From positions 1 to 25,693 of the forward strand of contig CADCPU010000184.1 of the NCBI GenBank assembly GCA_902803365.1: a stretch of 25,693 nucleotides of DNA. Direction: 5' to 3'. The position numbers and the translations under genes were made by a program. Source of the stretch: Oscillospiraceae bacterium. Its GTDB lineage: Bacteria; Bacillota_A; Clostridia; Saccharofermentanales; Saccharofermentanaceae. The notes under the pieces were generated by a model that saw nothing but the letters and a program-made list of their open reading frames with translations, was not told the origin of the DNA and did not search any database. Positions 1-5,459 of this stretch are shown piece by piece; positions within the stretch are counted from its first letter, which is position 1; each line of letters starts with the position of its first letter.

Positions 1-133
1 CACAAGCCCCCCTTGCGGCGCAGGCGTTTTCGGCGTTTTTTGACGAAATTGGCTGTAATTGTTTTTTTTGTCACTTTTTTCCTCTTGCATCGGTGCTACG
101 CTGAAATTAAGAAACCATAGCAAAGGAGCAAAT

Positions 134-1171
134 ATGAGGACAGTTAGCTTAAAGATCTCAGCACGCGAGCTGTGCGCACCAAACACGATAAACCGATTCC
201 TTACCGGCATCCGCGACAAGCAGGATTTTACAGAGCTGTTCTGGCCAAGGCTCGTCAAGGACAAAAGTATCAACTGCGGCAAGAGGATCTGCGTCAAGAT
301 GAGCGACGAGAACCTTCAGTTCCTGCGAGCGCTGAAGGCGGACATACGCGAAAAGTACGGCATCTTCGTACCATACTCACTACTAGTTTGCGTCTTGATA
401 AGGCTGAGCAAGAAGAACAACGAACGCAAGATAATGAGCCTTAACGTACACGGCTACAAGACCGAAGCCGATGTCTTCAAGAAGTGCATCAGCGGCATCG
501 CCAAGCAGATCGAAAATGCCCTGCCCGACATAGTAATGCTTCAGGAATTCAGAGTGGGAGACAAACACATCTTCCTCAATGCACTCATGAGAAAACTCAA
601 ACGCTACTATAGCTACATTTGCCCTAAATCATTTAAGTACAAGGAGCACTTCAACAACTGCATCTGCCTGATGCTCGTGGGCAGAAATGTCACGAGCGGC
701 AGCAAGAAGCTCAGCTTTGTTAACGAGACGAAGGATTTTGCGCTCAGATACAACTTTGTCCAGTTGGATAAGGACTACTACCTGAACGTATGGATCCAGC
801 AGATCTTTAGCGCCCAGAAGGAGCGCAAGGACATAGCCGACGAGATGTGGGCGGAGATCCTGCATACCGCTCAGGAATTCAGCACGAGGAAGGTACGCCT
901 CATACTTGCAGGCGACTTTAACAGTTACGTAAACGGCCCGTTCGAAAACGAGCTCATAAGACTTCGAAGTATTCTCACTGAAACAAAGACACTCGAGGCC
1001 TCCAACATCCCGACCGGCCAGACCAACATCCTGGACTACGTATTCGCAAACAGATTTATGCTCCAAAGCGAAGTGGTAAATACAGAAATACTTGACCCTT
1101 CAATGATCTCACTCAAACTGTCTGATCACGAAGCACTGATGACGACCATAACAGCAATGCCCCGGCCCTAA
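134..1171 (+). CDS. Endonuclease/exonuclease/phosphatase (EEP)-fold protein with N-terminal RHH-like extension
   Basis: A 345-residue protein. The start at 134 is chosen because AAAGGAG lies about 8 bases upstream; the longer reading from base 59 has no such site. Residues about 100-340 carry the EEP signature in order: LNVHG (Asn104), DIVMLQEF (Glu138), LAGDFNSY (Asp261, Asn263), ILDYVF (Asp301) and LSDHEAL (Asp331, His332). These match the metal-binding and catalytic positions of the DNase I/exonuclease III/phosphodiesterase fold, so it probably cleaves a phosphodiester or phosphomonoester; the substrate cannot be read from sequence. The first 95 residues are not part of the fold. Residues about 50-93 (RICVKMSDENLQFL followed by a helix-turn-helix-like stretch) resemble a ribbon-helix-helix DNA-binding unit, which is inference. 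There is no signal peptide, so it is probably cytoplasmic. No gene was seen in bases 1-133, and no U-tract terminator follows on this strand. Confidence 0.85.
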   Translation: MRTVSLKISARELCAPNTINRFLTGIRDKQDFTELFWPRLVKDKSINCGKRICVKMSDENLQFLRALKADIREKYGIFVPYSLLVCVLIRLSKKNNERKIMSLNVHGYKTEADVFKKCISGIAKQIENALPDIVMLQEFRVGDKHIFLNALMRKLKRYYSYICPKSFKYKEHFNNCICLMLVGRNVTSGSKKLSFVNETKDFALRYNFVQLDKDYYLNVWIQQIFSAQKERKDIADEMWAEILHTAQEFSTRKVRLILAGDFNSYVNGPFENELIRLRSILTETKTLEASNIPTGQTNILDYVFANRFMLQSEVVNTEILDPSMISLKLSDHEALMTTITAMPRP

Positions 1172-1178
1172 TCAAAAC

Positions 1179-1206
1179 AAAAAAACGACTGCCCCGCGGC
1201 AGCCGT
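1179..1206 (-). terminator. Rho-independent terminator of the 1231-2595 unit
   Basis: On the minus strand a 9-bp stem (ACGGCTGCC with GGCAGTCGT, one G-U pair, 4-base loop) is followed by seven T residues. It lies 25 bases past the stop of the membrane protein gene. The plus-strand nuclease gene ends only 8 bases from the A-tract but gets no U-tract from this hairpin. Confidence 0.85.
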
Positions 1207-1230
1207 TCATAATAAGCATATGAAATAAGA

Positions 1231-1758
1231 TCAACGCCCTCTCCTCTCAGGCGGCGCGCCGACACCGAAGATCTTAGCAAGAATAGGAGCCAGGATTACG
1301 GAGATCACATAAGATAAGATCAGAGTCGGAATAAGCACCTTGATCCATGAGCCGAACCACATGACCGGGAACGGCGGAACATTGGCGAGGATCTCCTCAG
1401 GCATCTTCATTCGCGCAATGGCAATACCCGCACAGCTTAATATCGTACCGATGATGAGCGTGTTGCCCACTGCCATCGGGATAGCGTTAAGCAGGAAAAA
1501 CTTCGGGCTCGGCGGTGCGGCATGAGCCTTTGCACACAGCATCCCTCCGAACTTTCCGAGAGGGATGAACCTCGCTATTAATAACCCGAGGATAACAGAC
1601 AGGATGATGTTGCCTCCGTACAAAACAGGAAGCGGCATCTTATCCGCGGCAGTCTTCGGTATTGCAAAATTTACGACGATAAAAGACGCTGCAGCTCCCA
1701 TTACCGCTGACACTATTAACGCCATAAGAAAACCTATCTTACGTTCCTTATCTTTCAT
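1231..1758 (-). CDS. Multi-pass integral membrane protein, unknown function
   Basis: A 175-residue protein. The ATG at 1758 is preferred over an upstream in-frame TTG because AAAGGAG sits 7 bases before it. Four or so hydrophobic segments are visible: about residues 8-28 (GFLMALIVSAVMGAAASFIVV), 45-65 (NIILSVILGLLIARFI), 88-115 (FFLLNAIPMAVGNTLIIGT) and 140-165 (IKVLIPTLILSYVISVIL). The N-terminus is lysine-rich (MKDKERK) and the C-terminus is short and basic (PPERRGR). I do not recognise a family with confidence. It starts 42 bases after the stop of the TerB-like gene and shares its terminator, so the two are probably co-transcribed and may act at the same membrane. Confidence 0.8.
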   Translation of the reverse strand: MKDKERKIGFLMALIVSAVMGAAASFIVVNFAIPKTAADKMPLPVLYGGNIILSVILGLLIARFIPLGKFGGMLCAKAHAAPPSPKFFLLNAIPMAVGNTLIIGTILSCAGIAIARMKMPEEILANVPPFPVMWFGSWIKVLIPTLILSYVISVILAPILAKIFGVGAPPERRGR

Positions 1759-1800
1759 AATACTGCTCCTTTGATCTCCCAAAACTCAAAAGAAACGGAC

Positions 1801-2595
1801 TTATTTCTTGTCCTCGTTCAGCAACAACTGGATGCGCTTCGTGCGCTCGATCGTCGACAGGACATCAGAGAGTTGATTGATATCGACCATCTTCGCATAA
1901 CCGCAGAACTGACAGGTGACTTGAAGCATCGTCTCGTTGAATGACATCTGGCCCGCACATTTGGGGCAAACGAGTTCGAGTTCTTTTGTCTCCTTGGGTT
2001 CTTCGATCTTCTTTGCAAACCTGTGACCAGTCTTACTTGTTACGTAATCCTTGAACAGTGCGATCGCGTCTTCCTCACGCGGCGCTACAGTTCCGTCAGT
2101 CTCGGCAAGCTTTTCCATCTCGACCGCGAACGATATGAGGTTAGCCGCATCGACCTTGTCGAGATACTTGGTGATCTCGAAAAACGTCATATTCGAACTT
2201 CTTCCCTTGATCTCGCGAACGCGGGTCTTGCCTTCCTCCGTGACTTCACTGTCTGCAAGGATCGCATTCGAAAGCCTGTCGAGCTCAGCCCTCTCGTCGC
2301 CTGTTACCGAACCGTCAACGCTTGCAAGATAGTAGTAGAGTGCCATCTCGCCAACAAGAAGATTTGTGTGCGCATTGCGTCTTTCGAGAGCGCGCTTAGC
2401 TTCCTCTTCCTTCTTCTGCTGTTCGTAGAGGCTGACGCTGTCCATCTTCTTGGCTTCAGGCGCCATCGTCTCGATCGCTGAATCAGGAAGCTTATCCATA
2501 ACCGTTCCGACCGCAGTACCTACGGCAGCAACAACGAGTCGCTCCATGAGCGGCGGTTTCTTCGGTCTGTTTCTGAATCTGCTGAAAAGTCCCAT
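1801..2595 (-). CDS. TerB-like domain protein with C-terminal zinc ribbon
   Basis: A 264-residue protein. The ATG at 2595 is chosen because GGAGGG lies 5 bases upstream. Residues 1-20 are basic (FSRFRNRPKK), then a hydrophobic or amphipathic stretch at 19-35, a charged helical linker at about 55-73 (EQQKKEEEAKRALERR), and an all-helical TerB-like domain at about 78-190. That domain has the two acidic turns typical of the family: ASVDGSVTGDE near 91-101 and AETDGTVAPREE near 164-175. The C-terminus carries a zinc ribbon, Cys210-x2-Cys213 and Cys228-x2-Cys231. TerB-like proteins are linked to membrane-associated stress and tellurite-resistance systems; a specific role here is not established. 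It is the first gene of a two-gene unit with the downstream membrane protein. Confidence 0.8.
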   Translation of the reverse strand: MGLFSRFRNRPKKPPLMERLVVAAVGTAVGTVMDKLPDSAIETMAPEAKKMDSVSLYEQQKKEEEAKRALERRNAHTNLLVGEMALYYYLASVDGSVTGDERAELDRLSNAILADSEVTEEGKTRVREIKGRSSNMTFFEITKYLDKVDAANLISFAVEMEKLAETDGTVAPREEDAIALFKDYVTSKTGHRFAKKIEEPKETKELELVCPKCAGQMSFNETMLQVTCQFCGYAKMVDINQLSDVLSTIERTKRIQLLLNEDKK

Positions 2596-2630
2596 ATACC
2601 CTCCGATTTTCCATCTTAGTGAATACAATT

Positions 2631-2636
2631 ATTATA
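2631..2636 (-). promoter_or_regulatory. Candidate -10 box for the TerB-like gene
   Basis: The minus strand reads TATAAT 35 bases upstream of the ATG at 2595. No good -35 is visible; its place falls at the edge of the terminator hairpin of the gene upstream. Confidence 0.4.
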
Positions 2637-2650
2637 ATATACGAATACAC

Positions 2651-2685
2651 AAAAACGAGTGCAAAGAATCAAATCTTTACACTCG
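2651..2685 (-). terminator. Rho-independent terminator of the SMP-30 gene
   Basis: On the minus strand a 12-bp stem (CGAGTGTAAAGA with TCTTTGCACTCG, one G-U pair) with a 6-base loop is followed by five T residues. It starts 10 bases past the stop of the gene at 2696. Confidence 0.9.
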
Positions 2686-2695
2686 CTTAATAACA

Positions 2696-3538
2696 TTACA
2701 AAATAACGTAGTCAGGTGCCGGACCCGAGACGTCAACATTTTCGAAGTAGACAAGTCCGTCTCCTTCCCCGTCAAGATCGTCACCCGAAGTCGTGATAAA
2801 CAGCGTCTTCATGTCATCTCCACAGAAACAGCAGGAAGTGACGTTTTTGGCAGGTACCTTAAGAGTCGACATAAGCTTGCCCGTACGAGTGTCCACGCGC
2901 TCGATCCTCGAGCCGCCCCAGATCGCGATCCATAGACAGTCATCCGAATCGATGCACATGCCGTCCGGAACTCCGTCCGTGATCTTATAGAACTCGCGGC
3001 GGTTGCTGATCTCGCCTGTCTTTAAGTCATAGTCGTACTCGAAAACACAATGAAACAGCGAATCGGAAAAGTAGAACTTCGTCCTGTCCTTATTCCATGC
3101 CATTCCGTTACTTATTCGCGTATTGTCCTGCTTTACCGTGATATTGCCGCCTTCAAGACAAAAGAGCTTGCCGCTGGGCTCATGCTCCGAATCGTTGACG
3201 GATGACCCAAACCATAGCCTTCCGGCCGGATCAGCCTTCGCATCGTTCGAGCGCCTGAAAGATTCGTAGATATCAGATACGCACTTAATTACAGTCACAG
3301 CCTCATCATTACTGAAAAGGCACAACATCTTCTGACCGCAGATAACGTAATCTCCCGGCTTTTGAGCAGGGACCGCGGCGCCGATCGGACAGCTGAACGA
3401 AGCAGATGAGATCTTGTTGTCCTCATCCATCATGTAGAGCTTGCCGGCCAGGATATCCACCCAGGTCAGCTTCTTGGTGCGCGGATCGTAAAATGGTGAT
3501 TCTGCGAGTCGATACTTGGTGTCACTTACTTTCTGCAT
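2696..3538 (-). CDS. SMP-30/gluconolactonase/LRE-like beta-propeller protein
   Basis: A 280-residue, probably cytoplasmic protein with GGGAGG about 10 bases before its ATG. Motifs typical of the SMP-30/gluconolactonase family appear in order: AESPFYD with the metal-ligand Glu near residue 13, WVDI, the RRSNDAKADPAGRLWFGS block near residue 95-112 (Asn and Asp of the substrate pocket), ISNGMAW (ligand Asn), FYFSDS, and PDGMCIDSDDCLWIAIWGG (ligand Asp). Length fits the family (about 270-300). Such enzymes hydrolyse sugar lactones with a divalent cation; the natural lactone here is unknown. It lies 77 bases downstream of the MIF-like gene on the same strand and has its own strong terminator, so the two may share a transcript and the divergent LysR may control both, which is inference. 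Confidence 0.85.
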   Translation of the reverse strand: MQKVSDTKYRLAESPFYDPRTKKLTWVDILAGKLYMMDEDNKISSASFSCPIGAAVPAQKPGDYVICGQKMLCLFSNDEAVTVIKCVSDIYESFRRSNDAKADPAGRLWFGSSVNDSEHEPSGKLFCLEGGNITVKQDNTRISNGMAWNKDRTKFYFSDSLFHCVFEYDYDLKTGEISNRREFYKITDGVPDGMCIDSDDCLWIAIWGGSRIERVDTRTGKLMSTLKVPAKNVTSCCFCGDDMKTLFITTSGDDLDGEGDGLVYFENVDVSGPAPDYVIL

Positions 3539-3615
3539 AGCGACAGTCCTCCCATGGCATCATGTGCATCAAATAATACTGTTGTTAAATTGTTCTAGAA
3601 TCTGTTTCCCAAAGA

Positions 3616-3984
3616 TCAGAAATTGCTGCCGTTCCAACCCCAATAAGGAACGGACGTGTATGTGATATAGACTGCGGACTGAGGAATGCCGAACCTGTCT
3701 TCCAGATATTTGCAGGCCGCACCCGTAAACTTCTCGAACGACTGTGTCCTCTTAACGTTCTCAGCCGGGTCGACCACAAATTTGCTGTAGATACTGACGG
3801 CGATGAAAGCACCCTTTTCGAGCTTGGCGCCGCCGAACCACAGGTCGCTGTCATCTGCGATCGAGACCATAAGATATGACTCGGGCTTATTCAAAAGCGC
3901 GATCATCTTGCCAAACTCGGACTTAAGTTCTTCCTTCTCGGAATCGGTCATCTTGAACGAAAACCTTGAATCAATATAAGGCAT
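3616..3984 (-). CDS. MIF-family tautomerase (macrophage migration inhibitory factor homologue)
   Basis: A 122-residue protein, close to the 115 of animal MIF, with GAGGAGG 5-6 bases before its ATG. It opens MPYID, giving the N-terminal catalytic proline after Met removal. Other matches to the MIF fold are Lys33 (MIF Lys32) in NKPESYLMV, DLWFGG near 47-52 (MIF LMAFGG), SIYSK near 64-68, FGIPQSAVYITY near 98-109, and the C-terminal GWNGSNF (MIF GWNNSTF). Two expected features differ: MIF Asn97 is replaced by Thr108, and the CxxC redox motif is absent. The expected activity is keto-enol tautomerisation of phenylpyruvate- or dopachrome-like substrates; the physiological substrate in bacteria is unknown. 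It is the first gene after a promoter region shared with the divergent LysR gene. Confidence 0.9.
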   Translation of the reverse strand: MPYIDSRFSFKMTDSEKEELKSEFGKMIALLNKPESYLMVSIADDSDLWFGGAKLEKGAFIAVSIYSKFVVDPAENVKRTQSFEKFTGAACKYLEDRFGIPQSAVYITYTSVPYWGWNGSNF

Positions 3985-4020
3985 AAAGACCTCCTCATAC
4001 GCAAAAACATAACCTGTTGA

Positions 4021-4056
4021 TATAATTATAGCGCTTATCTTAAGTTATGCTACAAT
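4021..4056. promoter_or_regulatory. Overlapping divergent promoters of the MIF-like and LysR genes
   Basis: On the plus strand TGATATAAT (TATAAT at 4021-4026) is an extended -10 for lysR. On the minus strand TATAAT occupies 4025-4030, 40 bases before the MIF ATG, so the two -10 boxes share two bases. A second plus-strand extended -10, TGCTACAAT (TACAAT at 4051-4056), ends six bases before the lysR ATG. The two directions should compete for polymerase, a layout common for LysR regulators and their targets. Confidence 0.5.
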
Positions 4057-4062
4057 CTTTTT

Positions 4063-4974
4063 ATGACTATTCAACAGCTTAAATATGTAATCGCAATAGC
4101 AGAGAGCGGATCGATCTCGACCGCCGCCCAGAAATTCTTCGTAGCGCAGTCCAGCGTCTCGAAGGCTTTATCCGAGCTCGAAAAAGAATTGGGCTTTCCG
4201 ATCTTCAACCGAAGCAACCGCGGCGTGTGGCTATCCGAAGAAGGAACGAACTTCCTCTCATACGCAAGACAGGTAACTGAACAGTTCGAGATCCTCGAAG
4301 AAGAGTTCATCGGAACTCCGCCGCCCAGAAGGGTCTTCGCGGTCTCAAGCCAACACTATGCATTCGTTGTAAATGCGTTCGTCGAGCTCGTCAAAGAATA
4401 CGGCGAAGACAAGTACGAGTTTACATTAAGAGAGCTTCAGACAGCGGAGATCATTGAAGACATAAGGACGGGCCGAAGCGACATCGGCATCCTCTTCCTC
4501 TCGCGCTTTAACCGCGAAGTTATCGAACACATCCTCGACGGCGAGGACATGAAGTTCACCAAGCTCTTCACTGCCAAGCCGCACGTATTCGTCAGCCGCA
4601 ACAACCCGCTGGCACAAAAGAAGAAGGTCACACTCGACGACCTTAAGGAGTTCCCTCGCCTTACTTACGATCAGGGCGTCAAAAACTCGTTCTACTTTGC
4701 GGAGGAACTTCACATCACCGCCGAAAGCCCAAAGAACATCGTAGTCAGCGACAGAGCAACGCTCTTTAACCTGCTCATCGGCCTTAACGGCTACACGATC
4801 GCCTCTGGTGTCTTAAGTTCCGATTTGAACGGTGACGGCATTGCGTCCGTTCCGCTTAAGAGCGACGAGTACATGGAGATCGGCTACATCACTATGAAGG
4901 GCAAGCCGCTTAACGGCATCACGACCCGCTACATAGAGCACCTCAAGGAATACATCAGTAACTACGGACATTAA
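4063..4974 (+). CDS. LysR-family transcriptional regulator
   Basis: A 303-residue protein of full family length. Residues 1-60 form the winged helix-turn-helix (MTIQQLKYVIAIAESGSIS, then AAQKFFVAQSSVSKALSELE and FNRSNRGVWLSEEG). A linker helix follows to about 85, then a LysR substrate-binding domain from about 90 to 295, with the usual DIGILFLSR and HVFVSRNNPLA segments. No Shine-Dalgarno sequence is visible before the ATG (the preceding bases are CTTTTT), unlike every neighbour, so translation is weak or leaderless. It is divergent from the MIF/SMP-30 genes, which are its most likely targets; the effector is unknown. It is followed at once by its own terminator. Confidence 0.93.
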   Translation: MTIQQLKYVIAIAESGSISTAAQKFFVAQSSVSKALSELEKELGFPIFNRSNRGVWLSEEGTNFLSYARQVTEQFEILEEEFIGTPPPRRVFAVSSQHYAFVVNAFVELVKEYGEDKYEFTLRELQTAEIIEDIRTGRSDIGILFLSRFNREVIEHILDGEDMKFTKLFTAKPHVFVSRNNPLAQKKKVTLDDLKEFPRLTYDQGVKNSFYFAEELHITAESPKNIVVSDRATLFNLLIGLNGYTIASGVLSSDLNGDGIASVPLKSDEYMEIGYITMKGKPLNGITTRYIEHLKEYISNYGH

Positions 4975-4997
4975 GAGCGGAACACCCGCTCTTTTTT
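4974..4997 (+). terminator. Rho-independent terminator of the LysR gene
   Basis: A 7-bp stem AGAGCGG/CCGCTCT starts at the last base of the stop codon, has a 5-base loop and is followed by a T-run. Confidence 0.9.
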
Positions 4998-5020
4998 ATT
5001 GCGCCACTTTCCCCACCGCA

Positions 5021-5401
5021 TTTTTGCTACCTTAGGTCGCTAACGCAAAATGCCCCAAATCTTTTTTGCTACCCTATGAAGCAAAAACGAAAAGCCCCAT
5101 CACAAAGCTGCTGCTTAAGGTAGCAAAAATACAAAAGCCTGCCCTCAGGCAGAGGTTACAAGGCCCGCTTGTTACCTTTCTACAGATCCGTGTTAATGTG
5201 CGTCAAGACTGCCGTAAGGCACCGCGGTGCGGCTATAGGTCTTGACGCCCTTACACGGATCTGTTTCCTGCCTTCAAGCGGGTCTTGTAACTTCAATGCT
5301 CCGCAAGGTAGCAAAAACTAAAAGGCACTGTACGGGTATGCTTCTTAGGGTAGCAAAAATGAAAAGGGGTGTTTTGAAGCTGCTTCTTAGGGTAGCAAAA
5401 A
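5021..5401. repeat. 42-bp-period intergenic repeat array, locus 1
   Basis: The 11-mer TTTTTGCTACC occurs at 5021 and 5063 (42 apart). Its reverse complement GGTAGCAAAAA occurs at 5119, 5307, 5349 and 5391; the last three are exactly 42 apart. A partial copy, AGCAAAAAC, is at 5080. Whole 42-bp units are similar beyond the 11-mer: the strand carrying TTTTTGCTACC continues with a CTAnGnAGCA-like stretch and ends in a CCCC then TTTTCA-like stretch. The left copies point inward against the right ones, so the array is an inverted arrangement around the hairpin at 5155-5291. The stretch 4998-5426 has no supportable gene; short open frames through it are by-products of the 42-base (14-codon) period. 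A second locus with the same spacings is at 21200-21308. Confidence 0.85.
5155..5291 (+). repeat. Large nested inverted repeat within the array
   Basis: Four nested arms were found by eye. An outer 17-bp arm (5155-5171 with 5275-5291, GTTACAAGG.../...CTTGTAAC) has a single exception, which is a G-U pair on the plus strand. A perfect 12-bp arm follows (5182-5193 ACAGATCCGTGT with 5253-5264), then a perfect 10-bp arm (5200-5209 GCGTCAAGAC with 5239-5248), and a central 12-base palindrome GCACCGCGGTGC (5219-5230). Interior loops are of similar size on both sides. No coding frame, promoter or transposase is evident. It could be a small non-autonomous mobile element or a structured RNA. Confidence 0.8.
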
Positions 5402-5426
5402 CCGGAGGGGCGCAGATTTGCAGCAC

Positions 5427-5454
5427 AAAAAAACGGCCACCCGCAGGTGACCGT
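5427..5454 (-). terminator. Rho-independent terminator of the DUF4214 surface-protein gene
   Basis: On the minus strand a 9-bp stem ACGGTCACC/GGTGGCCGT (one G-U pair, 4-base loop) is followed by seven T residues, 5 bases past the stop codon. The repeat array begins directly beyond it. Confidence 0.9.
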
Positions 5455-5459
5455 TCATA

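Noticed and set aside
59..133. Upstream extension of the EEP protein from base 59
   Set aside because: The good ribosome-binding site (AAAGGAG) serves the ATG at 134, and the extra 25 residues would include the Shine-Dalgarno region.
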